Below the pieces are notes generated by a model that searched no databases, was not told the origin of the DNA, and saw nothing but the letters and a program-made list of their open reading frames with translations. DNA of 46,319 bases from Dorea sp. CAG:317 (GTDB taxonomy: Bacteria; Bacillota; Clostridia; Lachnospirales; Lachnospiraceae), in the NCBI GenBank assembly GCA_000433535.1, contig FR892671.1:68968-115286 (forward strand), read 5' to 3'. Position 1 is the first letter of the stretch. Each line of letters begins with the position of its first letter. Position numbers and translations under genes: made by a program. Positions 33,501 through 41,127 of this stretch are shown here, piece by piece.

Positions 33501-33810
33501 GTATCAGGGCTTTGCGAATGAAAAACTGGGCAATACAAATGCAGCAAGAAAATGCTATCACCAGCTTCTTTCCTTCGGACAAAAGCACCTGTTTGATAAA
33601 GTCGGATATGATTACTTCGCTGTATCACTTCCGGAAATCGAGGTCTTCCCAAGTAATATTCAGGATCGAAACGACACGTACTGTCATTACTTAATGGGAT
33701 TGGCTTATATCGGATTAAAAGAATATGAAAAAGCAGAGAATGAATTACACGAAATCTTAAAAAAACAGCCTGGATACCAGGGAGCAATCCAGCACTTGAT
33801 GATGATTTAA
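30541..33810 (+). CDS. DUF5107 and TPR-repeat protein
   Basis: A 1089-residue cytoplasmic protein with no signal peptide. The N-terminal third is a DUF5107 region with an aldose-epimerase-like character: GGRIQRALDKTNNYDFVYYN, then LTGPWISGGIEFNWPQHHRPSTY with paired histidines, then LWWANPAVPVNE. From about residue 440 to the end it is a long series of tetratricopeptide-like helices (for example YFNLGLALVMAGKLDEAYDAFYKA, YYLGIAYEETGNKEAATAHYL). The galactose-mutarotase-type fold suggests binding or processing of a carbohydrate; the TPR part suggests assembly or partner binding. It is co-regulated through AraC with a dehydrogenase and an M24-fold protein. No reaction is established to my knowledge. 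GGAG precedes the ATG. Confidence 0.8.
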   Translation: MGNNKVHVWEEQIVLPTYKPAAPEKSPLFLENRAYQGSTGKVYPMPVTEKIFDEKDDVEYHAIYMENDYLLVMILPELGGRIQRALDKTNNYDFVYYNHVIKPALVGLTGPWISGGIEFNWPQHHRPSTYSPVDFYFEEHEDGSSTVYVSEIDKMYGTKGMASFTLYPDKSYIEIKGQLYNRTDTPQTFLWWANPAVPVNENTYSVFPPDVHAVMDHGKRAVSTFPIATGEYYKYDYSAGVDISCYRNIKVPTSYMAAHSDYDFIGNYDEKLDAGLLHVADHHISPGKKQWTWGNSDFGQAWDRNLTDEDGPYIELMTGVYADNQPDFTWLKPYEEKTFTQYFMPYKHVGRVKNATKDASVNLELEGHNCIIKAYASGVFPQCQIKVCENGETIFADQVDLSPTEIYDAAFTTELDSLTGCTLTITDVHGNTLVSYTAVEQELEATPDPADPLLPPSELKSTEELYLGALHLEQYRHATFSPDDYYLEGLRRDPSDIRLNNGYGLLQYRRGNFEEAVKLFKKAIEKQTWKNPNPYHGECYFNLGLALVMAGKLDEAYDAFYKATWSYETQSSGFYWLSALSCRRGNYKDALKFIDESMIRNWHNMKARTLKAAILRTLGQDCSDFLDESGHIDPLDMGIRYEKAVSCSEFDNWKRSMREPAHNYLELALDYAKAGFYKDALYILSSCNTSSPMIGYYKGYIYELMGELENAKEAHKLGEASDYSCCFPNRTEEVLILESAIRVLEKAPRAHYYLGCLLYDKKQNEKAIQHWLTSTEEEPSFAMSYRNLAIAYYNKEHDISKALPAMKRAVELDPDYSRFLLEYDQLCAKAGYSNEDRLKLLEAHIDLVTYRDALYLEYITLLNNTGQYDKALDCLTTHQFHPWEGGEGKVSAQYRYALTQKAVLLLNRKHYEEAISLLEKTKTYPQNLGEGKLPNVQDNIADYYLGIAYEETGNKEAATAHYLAASVGLDEPGSVLYYNDQPSDTILYQGFANEKLGNTNAARKCYHQLLSFGQKHLFDKVGYDYFAVSLPEIEVFPSNIQDRNDTYCHYLMGLAYIGLKEYEKAENELHEILKKQPGYQGAIQHLMMI

Positions 33811-33811
33811 T

Positions 33812-33850
33812 GAATAAGGGAGAGGGTTAATAAAGCCCTCTCCCTTATTC
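33812..33850. terminator. Terminator after the DUF5107 gene
   Basis: Perfect 15-base arms GAATAAGGGAGAGGG / CCCTCTCCCTTATTC around a 9-base loop, directly after the stop. A/T-rich on both sides, so it may work in both directions. Confidence 0.8.
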
Positions 33851-33927
33851 ATTTATATATCCCTGATAATACAGGAAATGCGGGCTTAAAATCACACCCT
33901 ACACACATTCATAGTAGAACCATCTAA

Positions 33928-33957
33928 AAAGAGACTTCTGTAAACAGAAGCCTCTTT
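33928..33957 (-). terminator. Terminator of the str operon (after tuf)
   Basis: AAAGAG-CTTCTG / CAGAAG-CTCTTT arms with one mismatch and a 4-base loop, followed on the minus strand by TTTTTAG. It lies 25 bases after the tuf stop. Confidence 0.85.
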
Positions 33958-33981
33958 AAAATATACATTATGATATTCGAA

Positions 33982-35175
33982 TTACTCGATGATGTCTTTA
34001 ACAACACCAGATCCTACTGTACGTCCACCTTCACGGATAGCGAAACGAAGTCCCTCTTCCATAGCTACTGGGTGAATCAGTTCAGCTGTCATCTCGATGT
34101 GGTCACCAGGCATACACATCTCTACACCTTCTGGAAGGTTACATACACCTGTTACGTCTGTTGTTCTGAAGTAGAACTGTGGACGGTAGTTGTTGAAGAA
34201 TGGAGTATGACGTCCACCTTCGTCTTTTGTTAATACGTAAACCTGTGCTGTAAATTTCTTGTGGCAGTTTACAGAACCCGGTTTAACAAGAACCTGTCCT
34301 CTTTCGATCTCTGTTCTCTGAACACCACGAAGAAGTGCACCGATGTTATCTCCAGCCTGAGCCTCGTCAAGAAGCTTACGGAACATCTCAACACCTGTTA
34401 CAACAGTTTTTCTTGTTTCCTCGTGAATACCAACGATTTCTACTTCATCATTTACGTGAAGAACACCACGCTCTACTCTACCAGTAGCAACTGTTCCACG
34501 TCCTGTGATAGAGAATACGTCCTCTACAGGCATAAGGAATGGCTTATCTGTAGCACGCTCTGGATCTGGAATGTAGCTGTCAACAGCATCCATAAGTTCC
34601 ATGATCTTGTCTCCCCATGGTCCGTTTGGATCCTCAAGAGCTTTCAGAGCAGAACCCTGAATGATCGGTGTGTCATCTCCCGGGAACTCGTACTCGTCAA
34701 GAAGCTCACGAATCTCCATCTCTACTAACTCAAGAAGTTCTTCGTCGTCTACCATATCACATTTGTTCATGAATACTACGATGTAAGGAACACCTACCTG
34801 ACGAGAAAGCAGGATGTGCTCTCTTGTCTGAGCCATAACACCATCAGTAGCAGCAACTACGAGGATAGCGCCATCCATCTGAGCAGCACCAGTGATCATG
34901 TTCTTAACGTAGTCAGCATGTCCTGGGCAGTCTACGTGAGCATAGTGACGGTTCTCTGTCTCGTACTCAACGTGAGCTGTAGAAATTGTAATTCCACGCT
35001 CTCTCTCTTCTGGAGCTTTGTCGATGTTCTCGAAGTCTACTTTAACGTTTCCTGCAACTCTTTCAGCTAATACTTTTGTGATAGCAGCTGTTAAAGTTGT
35101 TTTACCGTGGTCAACGTGACCGATTGTACCAATATTACAATGTGGTTTTGTTCTTTCAAATTTAGCCTTTGCCAT
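33982..35175 (-). CDS. tuf: Elongation factor Tu
   Basis: A 397-residue GTPase delivering aminoacyl-tRNA to the ribosome. All guanine-nucleotide motifs are present: GHVDHGKTT, the effector segment PEERERGITI, DCPGHADY, NKCDMVDD and GSALKALE. Full length for bacterial EF-Tu. Last gene of the str operon, 118 bases after fusA. That gap holds a small GCCC-TTT-GGGC hairpin just before an AAGGAGG ribosome site, but no clear promoter. Confidence 0.99.
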   Translation of the reverse strand: MAKAKFERTKPHCNIGTIGHVDHGKTTLTAAITKVLAERVAGNVKVDFENIDKAPEERERGITISTAHVEYETENRHYAHVDCPGHADYVKNMITGAAQMDGAILVVAATDGVMAQTREHILLSRQVGVPYIVVFMNKCDMVDDEELLELVEMEIRELLDEYEFPGDDTPIIQGSALKALEDPNGPWGDKIMELMDAVDSYIPDPERATDKPFLMPVEDVFSITGRGTVATGRVERGVLHVNDEVEIVGIHEETRKTVVTGVEMFRKLLDEAQAGDNIGALLRGVQRTEIERGQVLVKPGSVNCHKKFTAQVYVLTKDEGGRHTPFFNNYRPQFYFRTTDVTGVCNLPEGVEMCMPGDHIEMTAELIHPVAMEEGLRFAIREGGRTVGSGVVKDIIE

Positions 35176-35293
35176 TTTGAATATCCTCCTTATTATAGCG
35201 CCCTTTGGGCATTTTTTAATAATTTACGATTTACTCGGCTATCTCTGATTATATTTCAAATCATGCAGTTTTTCAAGCCTTTTTCGTATTTAA

Positions 35294-37411
35294 TTAATCA
35301 TTTTTACCGGATAATACTTTTTCCTGTACAGATTTCGGAACCGGCTCATATTTCTCGAAGAACATTGAGTAGTTACCACGTCCCTGTGTTCTGGAACGAA
35401 GATCTGTAGAGTATCCGAACATTTCTGACAACGGAACATATCCACGTACGATCTTACCGCCGCCAAGATCATCCATACCTTCAATACGTCCACGACGAGA
35501 GTTGATATCACCGATAACGTCTCCCATGTACTCTTCCGGCATAGTTACTTCAACCTTCATGATTGGCTCACAAAGAACCGGAGCAGCTTTCTTCATCGCA
35601 TCCTTGAATGCCAGAGATCCGGCAATGTGGAATGCCATTTCTGAAGAGTCGACCTCATGGTAAGATCCATCATATACGTTAGCCTTAACACCAACTACCG
35701 GGAATCCCCCAAGGATACCGGACTTCATAGCTTCTTCGATACCTTCTCCAACCTTCGGGATGTATTCCTTCGGAATTGCTCCTCCGACTACAGTAGACTC
35801 GAACTTGAATGTCTCTTCACCGTTGATGTCCATTGGCTCAAATTTAACTTTACAGTGTCCGTACTGTCCACGTCCACCAGACTGTTTTGCGTATTTACTG
35901 TCAACGTCAACCGCTTTTGTAAATGCTTCTTTGTATGCAACCTGTGGAGCACCTACGTTAGCCTCTACCTTAAACTCACGAAGAAGTCTGTCTACGATGA
36001 TCTCAAGATGAAGCTCACCCATTCCTGCGATGATTGTCTGACCTGTTTCCTGATCAGTATGTGCACGGAAGGTCGGGTCTTCTTCTGCCAGTTTTGCAAG
36101 AGATTCACCAAGTTTACCCTGGGAAGCTTTTGTCTTAGGCTCGATTGCAAGCTCGATAACCGGCTCTGGGAATTCCATAGATTCAAGAATTACAGGATGC
36201 TGCTCGTCACAGAGTGTATCACCTGTAGATGTGAACTTGAATCCGATCGCTGCTGCGATATCTCCAGAATATACTTTATCAAGCTCTTCTCTTTTATTTG
36301 CGTGCATCTGAAGGATACGTCCTACACGCTCTTTTTTGCCCTTTGTAGCATTCAGTACATAGGAACCAGCGTTCATTGTACCAGAATATACTCTGAAATA
36401 TGCCAGCTTACCAACGAATGGGTCTGTCATAATCTTGAACGCAAGTGCTGAGAACGGTTCTTCATCTGAAGAATGTCTCACAACATCATTTCCATCCTCG
36501 TCAACACCCTGAATCGGTGGGATGTCAAGCGGAGATGGCATAAATTCTACGATTGCATCCAGAAGCTTCTGAACACCTTTGTTTCTGTAAGCACTTCCGC
36601 AGCATACCGGAACTGCCTGACACTCGCAGGTAGCTTTTCTGAGAACTGCTTTCATAGCTTCTACAGACGGCTCTTCACCTTCCAGATATTCCATCATCAG
36701 ATCATCGTCCAACTCGCAGATTTTCTCAACGAGCTCTGTACGGTAAAGCTCTGCATCATCTGCCATATCCTCCGGAATATCAACAATGGAAATGTCCTCG
36801 CCCTTTTCATCGTTGTAGATGTAGGCTTTCATTTCAAACAGGTCAACGATTCCTTTGAATTCGTCTTCTTTACCGATTGGAAGCTGGAGACAGATTGCAT
36901 TTTTTCCTAATCTTGTCTTGATCTGCTCTACTGCACCATAGAAGTTGGCACCTAAGATATCCATCTTATTGATAAATGCCATTCTTGGTACGTTGTATGT
37001 GTCTGCCTGACGCCATACGTTCTCTGACTGAGGTTCTACTCCACCCTTAGCACAAAATACACCTACTGCGCCGTCGAGTACACGAAGTGAACGCTCTACC
37101 TCTACTGTAAAGTCAACGTGTCCAGGGGTATCAATAATATTGATACGGTGTTCCAGAGCGCCTGCTTTTGGCTTGCAGTTCTCCTGTAATGTCCAGTGAC
37201 ATGTTGTAGCAGCGGAAGTAATCGTGATACCTCTTTCCTGCTCCTGAGCCATCCAGTCCATCGTAGCAGTACCTTCATGAGTATCACCAATTTTGTGATT
37301 AACACCGGTATAGTAAAGAATACGCTCTGTAGCCGTAGTCTTACCAGCATCGATATGAGCCATAATACCGATATTTCTTGTTCTCTCTAATGGGTATTCT
37401 CTTCCAGCCAT
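35294..37411 (-). CDS. fusA: Elongation factor G
   Basis: A 705-residue ribosomal translocase. The G domain has AHIDAGKTT, ERGITITSAAT, DTPGHVDF and NKMDILGAN; domains II-V follow, including the domain IV region SGGRGQYGHCKVKFEP. Length fits bacterial EF-G 1. Lies 17 bases after rpsG with TTAGGAGG before the ATG, in the usual S12-S7-EF-G-EF-Tu order. Confidence 0.99.
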   Translation of the reverse strand: MAGREYPLERTRNIGIMAHIDAGKTTATERILYYTGVNHKIGDTHEGTATMDWMAQEQERGITITSAATTCHWTLQENCKPKAGALEHRINIIDTPGHVDFTVEVERSLRVLDGAVGVFCAKGGVEPQSENVWRQADTYNVPRMAFINKMDILGANFYGAVEQIKTRLGKNAICLQLPIGKEDEFKGIVDLFEMKAYIYNDEKGEDISIVDIPEDMADDAELYRTELVEKICELDDDLMMEYLEGEEPSVEAMKAVLRKATCECQAVPVCCGSAYRNKGVQKLLDAIVEFMPSPLDIPPIQGVDEDGNDVVRHSSDEEPFSALAFKIMTDPFVGKLAYFRVYSGTMNAGSYVLNATKGKKERVGRILQMHANKREELDKVYSGDIAAAIGFKFTSTGDTLCDEQHPVILESMEFPEPVIELAIEPKTKASQGKLGESLAKLAEEDPTFRAHTDQETGQTIIAGMGELHLEIIVDRLLREFKVEANVGAPQVAYKEAFTKAVDVDSKYAKQSGGRGQYGHCKVKFEPMDINGEETFKFESTVVGGAIPKEYIPKVGEGIEEAMKSGILGGFPVVGVKANVYDGSYHEVDSSEMAFHIAGSLAFKDAMKKAAPVLCEPIMKVEVTMPEEYMGDVIGDINSRRGRIEGMDDLGGGKIVRGYVPLSEMFGYSTDLRSRTQGRGNYSMFFEKYEPVPKSVQEKVLSGKND

Positions 37412-37428
37412 TATTGCCTCCTAATAAT

Positions 37429-37899
37429 TTAGAAACGGTAGTGAGCAAATGCTTTGTTTGCTTCTGCCATTTTGTGCATGTCTTCTTTCTTCTTCACAGA
37501 TGCGCCTGTGTTGTTTGCAGCATCCATAAGCTCGTTAGCCAGTCTTTCTTCCATTGTCTTCTCTCCTCTTTTACGAGAATACAATGTTAACCAGCGAAGT
37601 GCCAGAGCCTGTCTTCTGTCAGCTCTAACCTCGATCGGTACCTGGTATGTTGCACCACCGATACGTCTTGCCTTTACCTCAAGTACTGGCATAATGTTAT
37701 TCATAGCCTCTTCGAATACTTCGATTGCCGGCTTGTCGGATTTTTCAGCAATTCTTTCAAATGCTCCATATACAATCTTCTGAGCTACACCTTTCTTACC
37801 ATCAAGCATAATGTTGTTGATAAGCTTTGTAACCACTTTGTTGTTGTATAATGGATCCGCTAATACGTCTCTTTTCTGAGTATGTCCTTTACGTGGCAC
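37429..37899 (-). CDS. rpsG: 30S ribosomal protein S7
   Basis: A 156-residue S7 (MPRKGHTQKRDV, LINNIMLDGKKGVAQKIVYGAF, GGATYQVPIEVR, RRQALALRWL), which nucleates the 30S head. The start is a GTG at 37899, with AAGGAGG 8 bases upstream; no ATG fits. It is separated from rpsL by an unusually long 188-base spacer. Confidence 0.98.
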   Translation of the reverse strand: MPRKGHTQKRDVLADPLYNNKVVTKLINNIMLDGKKGVAQKIVYGAFERIAEKSDKPAIEVFEEAMNNIMPVLEVKARRIGGATYQVPIEVRADRRQALALRWLTLYSRKRGEKTMEERLANELMDAANNTGASVKKKEDMHKMAEANKAFAHYRF

Positions 37900-38048
37900 G
37901 GTTCTTCCCTCCTTAAATATCTTAATTTAATTCATCGGTACTCACATGTGTCTTTCTAATGATACAGTGTAGTGCAGCGGGCATACATATTTTATATACC
38001 TTGCAGCTTACTTCATCATAGTTCTGTTTGTGAATATTCCTATTCTGT

Positions 38049-38069
38049 AGTTCTCCTTATAGAAGAACT
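38049..38069 (-). promoter_or_regulatory. Hairpin in the rpsL-rpsG spacer
   Basis: In the transcript AGUUCUUC pairs with GGAGAACU (one G-U) around a 5-base loop, 19 bases after the rpsL stop and without a U-run. In E. coli the S12-S7 spacer is the S7 translational control site. A comparable role here is only a guess. Confidence 0.35.
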
Positions 38070-38087
38070 GTTGCTCTTATAAGCTTT

Positions 38088-38510
38088 TTACTTCTTAGCG
38101 TCTTTTGGTCTCTTAGCACCGTATTTAGAACGAGCCTGTCTTCTCTTTGCAACACCTGCTGTGTCAAGTGTTCCACGAACGATGTGGTAACGTGTACCTG
38201 GAAGGTCTTTTACTCTTCCTCCACGGATCAGAACAACACTATGCTCCTGAAGGTTGTGTCCTTCACCTGGGATATAGCTTGTTACTTCGATTCCGTTAGA
38301 CAGACGTACTCTGGCGATTTTTCTAAGAGCTGAGTTAGGCTTCTTTGGTGTAGCTGTCTTAACAGCAGTACATACACCTCTCTTCTGTGGAGAAGAAGTA
38401 TTTGTGCTTTTCTTTCTCAAAGAATTGTAACTTTTCTGAAGTGCCGGAGCTGTAGACTTCTTTACAGATGTCTGACGTCCTTTTTTCACTAACTGGTTGA
38501 ATGTTGGCAT
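38088..38510 (-). CDS. rpsL: 30S ribosomal protein S12
   Basis: A 140-residue S12 (MPTFNQLVKKGR, TATPKKPNSALRKIARVRLSNG, IPGEGHNLQEHSVVLIRGGRVKDLPG). The classical streptomycin-determinant lysines are in the normal form, in TPKKPNSA and GGRVKDLPG. The start at 38510 is chosen because AGGAGG lies just upstream; a GTG three codons earlier overlaps that site. First gene of the str operon behind a strong promoter at 38602-38630. Confidence 0.98.
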   Translation of the reverse strand: MPTFNQLVKKGRQTSVKKSTAPALQKSYNSLRKKSTNTSSPQKRGVCTAVKTATPKKPNSALRKIARVRLSNGIEVTSYIPGEGHNLQEHSVVLIRGGRVKDLPGTRYHIVRGTLDTAGVAKRRQARSKYGAKRPKDAKK

Positions 38511-38601
38511 TCTTTTCACCTCCTACGATTTTAATAAGCTGCATTTCATTGCATAGATATTGGCGCACGAAAATACAATGCATTTCCATGCACACTCACT
38601 T

Positions 38602-38630
38602 AGTTTATTACGAATTTTCGGCGTTGTCAA
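38602..38630 (-). promoter_or_regulatory. Promoter of the str operon
   Basis: On the minus strand a consensus TTGACA (38625-38630), 17 bases, TAAACT (38602-38607). The leader of about 90 bases contains a TGCAT-GGAA-ATGCA mini-hairpin. Confidence 0.85.
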
Positions 38631-38683
38631 GGGATTTTATTGGAATTTTGGCGGAACACCGGAAGAAAATACGGTCACAATAA

Positions 38684-38708
38684 AAAACAGCCATTCTCTG
38701 GCTGTTTT
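38684..38708 (-). terminator. Terminator after the nucleotidyltransferase gene
   Basis: Perfect 10-base arms AAAACAGCCA / TGGCTGTTTT with a 5-base loop, continuing on the minus strand into TTTTTTA. It separates this transcript from the str promoter. Confidence 0.85.
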
Positions 38709-38714
38709 CTTTCT

Positions 38715-39632
38715 CTATTTCGCCCACAGTTTCTCCGGATACACGCCTTCTTCTATTAATCTTGCGAATTCCTTCTGTACCGCTTCTTTATCTTCCTGAT
38801 ATGTAATTCCAAACCAGTGGTCGTGTGTCTCCAACACTTTTACGCTTGCAGTCTTATTTTGAATCATCTGATCCACAATGGTCGGAAGCAGATATTCTCT
38901 TTCCCCCGCTTCTCCATTAAGGCTTTCCAGAAATTCTGCAAACCCCGCTTCCAGTTTATCAATGAACGCTGCCGGAGCCGCCCACATATTCATCGACACT
39001 CTTTCACCGTGATGAATCCATTTTGCAACCTCCGGGTCGTCGCAGACGATCACCCCGTCCTCTTCTTTAATACCGTAAGTTTCCACAACACGGGTAAGCT
39101 GTTCTCCCTCGGTTATGCAGACACCTCTTGTCACTGTTCCATTGGCGCTCAGCGTATGATCAAGAAGGAACCCTGCCATTGCCATCGACAATTCTTCCTC
39201 CGTCTTTTCTTCATATACAAGGAAATCATGCAGCTTCACAAACGCTTCTTTTCCATAATAATCATCCGCATTGATCACAACGAACGGTTCTTTCACCACA
39301 TCTTTACAGCACAGTACCGCCTGGCCGGTTCCCCACGGCTTCTGCCTCTGTTCTGCAAGCTTCTGATACTTACATGGAACATCGGAAATCTCCTGATATA
39401 CATAGACAACTTCCATTTCTTTGGCAATGCGGTCACCGATCACCGCCTTGAATTCTTCTTCAATATCCCTACGGATAATGAAGACAACTTTGTCAAAACC
39501 GGCTTCTTTCGCATCATAGATAGAATAATCCATAATGATCTCTCCATTGGGTCCCATCTTTGCAAGCTGTTTGAGCCCCGCTCCGTATCTGGAGCCGATC
39601 CCGGCCGCCAGAATCACCAATGTGGTTTTCAT
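38715..39632 (-). CDS. Sugar nucleotidyltransferase family protein
   Basis: A 305-residue nucleotidyltransferase. The N-terminal signature is LAAGIGSRYGAGLKQLAKMGPNGE, with the metal-binding VINADDYYG further in, as in NTP-dependent sugar-1-phosphate nucleotidyltransferases (RmlA, GlmU N-terminal half). The Asp-Asp-Tyr-Tyr-Gly segment and the C-terminal half are those of a stand-alone family often found without other cell-wall genes; the sugar is unknown. Downstream partner of the HD-domain gene (18-base gap). Confidence 0.75.
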   Translation of the reverse strand: MKTTLVILAAGIGSRYGAGLKQLAKMGPNGEIIMDYSIYDAKEAGFDKVVFIIRRDIEEEFKAVIGDRIAKEMEVVYVYQEISDVPCKYQKLAEQRQKPWGTGQAVLCCKDVVKEPFVVINADDYYGKEAFVKLHDFLVYEEKTEEELSMAMAGFLLDHTLSANGTVTRGVCITEGEQLTRVVETYGIKEEDGVIVCDDPEVAKWIHHGERVSMNMWAAPAAFIDKLEAGFAEFLESLNGEAGEREYLLPTIVDQMIQNKTASVKVLETHDHWFGITYQEDKEAVQKEFARLIEEGVYPEKLWAK

Positions 39633-39650
39633 TTGTTCTTCCTCCTTCTT

Positions 39651-40214
39651 TTACAATCCCAGTGTATCTGCGATTGCTCCCATCTCTTCCAGTGCAACAT
39701 CAATAAGATCATCCAGGCTTAATCCTGTAAATTCAATTGCCTCCATATAATCTCTGTTCGCTCCCGCAGCAAAACGCATCTCATTAAAACGCTTCATCAC
39801 TGATTTATGTTTCACACTCGCAATTTTCTTATCCGGGTAAATCTGAGCAACTGCTTTCACAAAACCACTCATAGGATCTGCTGCCAGAAGCGCATATTCA
39901 ATCTTCGTCTTCGCTTTCTTTCCGCATTTTGGATTGTGTGCCTTGATTGCTTCAAAAAGCACCGGATCATCAATGCCTTCTTTTTTCAGAATTTCTACTG
40001 AGGCAGGTCCATGTACGCTCATATCATTCTGCCAGTCGCACTGTTCTTCATCCAAATCATGAAGAAGTCCTGCGATTCCCCAATATTCTTCTTCCCCCGG
40101 GGCCAGTCTCTTAGCGAGACCTTTCATAATCACCTCTACAGCATAAGAATGGAGAATATAATTTTCTCCCTTCATATATTTCATCAAAATCTCATGTGCC
40201 TGCTCTCTATTCAT
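39651..40214 (-). CDS. HD-domain phosphohydrolase-like protein
   Basis: A 187-residue HD-family protein: YILHSYAVEVIMKGL gives the first histidine, GLLHDLDEEQCDW the HD pair, and HNPKCGKKAKTKIEYALLAAD the distal His and Asp. These are the usual metal ligands of HD hydrolases acting on phosphate esters, nucleotides or related compounds. No second domain. Co-transcribed with the nucleotidyltransferase downstream; a TTGTTT-18-TACAAT promoter is likely just upstream, at about 40240-40270. Substrate unknown. Confidence 0.75.
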   Translation of the reverse strand: MNREQAHEILMKYMKGENYILHSYAVEVIMKGLAKRLAPGEEEYWGIAGLLHDLDEEQCDWQNDMSVHGPASVEILKKEGIDDPVLFEAIKAHNPKCGKKAKTKIEYALLAADPMSGFVKAVAQIYPDKKIASVKHKSVMKRFNEMRFAAGANRDYMEAIEFTGLSLDDLIDVALEEMGAIADTLGL

Positions 40215-40371
40215 CTTCCTTTTCCTCCTATTTCCTTTTCCAAATTTTATTGTAACACAGGAACAGTCCCTAAAACAACTTGCTTTCCTATTTCCTTACC
40301 GCTATAATCTAACTTGTCTTGTTTACCGTTAAGAACCGGACTAATTTCATTATCGAAAGGACTTTATATAT

Positions 40372-41127
40372 ATGGAACTAACACCAATGACTTTTCTCAT
40401 TATCTGTCCCCTTTTGTTTCTCGCAGGAATGGTAGACGCCATCGGCGGTGGCGGAGGGCTGATCTCGCTCCCCGCTTACCTCATTGCGGGTGTTCCCGCT
40501 CACGCAGCGATTGCCACAAATAAATTATCTTCGTGCTGCGGAACTTCTCTGGCAACCTGGCGTTTCATCCGTGCAGGATTAGTCAATTTCAGGCTCGCAG
40601 TCCCGGCGGTGATAGCCGCGATCATCGGCTCTTCCATCGGCGCCAATCTTTCTCTTATGGTTCCTGAGAAAATAATGATCTATATCTTGACCGGAATTCT
40701 CCCGATCGCAGTTTTCCTTGTTTTAAACAAGAAATTGTTCAATGACTCCGGCACTGACAAGATCACGCTGGATAAACGTACTTACCTGACCGCATCCATT
40801 TCCGCTTTCATCATCGGGATGTATGATGGTTTTTACGGACCGGGAACCGGAACCTTCCTTATTATTGCTTTCACAGTGTTTGCAAAGCTCAGCATTAAGA
40901 CTGCCAACGCACAGGCTAAAGTCATTAATCTGACCACAAATATCACGTCTCTTTGTATCTTTCTCTTCAACGGACAAGTGCTTTTTCTGTTAGGAATTAT
41001 CGCCGCTATATGCAATATGGCCGGCGGATATATCGGCGCCGGCCTTATCATGACAAATGGTGCTAAAATTGTAAAACCAAGTATTTTATTTGTGCTCGTG
41101 CTTCTGGCAATTAAATTATTCAGCTAA
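40372..41127 (+). CDS. TauE/SafE family membrane permease
   Basis: A 251-residue membrane protein with about eight hydrophobic helices in two halves. Each half has the family's glycine-rich motif: AGMVDAIGGGGGLISLPAYL at the start and GMYDGFYGPGTGTFLII in the second half. TauE/SafE proteins export or import sulfite, sulfoacetate or other organic anions. A TTGTTT-17-TAATTT promoter precedes it. Its 3' end overlaps the convergent sugar-binding protein gene by 12 bases. Transported compound unknown. Confidence 0.85.
   Translation: MELTPMTFLIICPLLFLAGMVDAIGGGGGLISLPAYLIAGVPAHAAIATNKLSSCCGTSLATWRFIRAGLVNFRLAVPAVIAAIIGSSIGANLSLMVPEKIMIYILTGILPIAVFLVLNKKLFNDSGTDKITLDKRTYLTASISAFIIGMYDGFYGPGTGTFLIIAFTVFAKLSIKTANAQAKVINLTTNITSLCIFLFNGQVLFLLGIIAAICNMAGGYIGAGLIMTNGAKIVKPSILFVLVLLAIKLFS

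Noticed and set aside
35176..35293. TATAAT just before tuf as a separate tuf promoter
   Set aside because: The hexamer is almost adjacent to the ribosome site and no -35 lies 16-18 bases upstream, so an internal promoter cannot be supported.
35657..36451. Plus-strand open frame of 264 codons inside fusA
   Set aside because: Antisense shadow of a highly conserved gene, with skewed Cys/Ser/Leu composition and no start signal.
38511..38519. GTG start three codons upstream for S12
   Set aside because: It overlaps the AGGAGG ribosome site; the ATG at 38510 gives the standard MPTFNQL start.
38817..39722. Long plus-strand open frame of about 300 codons opposite the nucleotidyltransferase and HD genes
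   Set aside because: Its translation is rich in Phe, His, Leu and Cys with no domain, and it mirrors the real minus-strand genes; no ribosome site fits.
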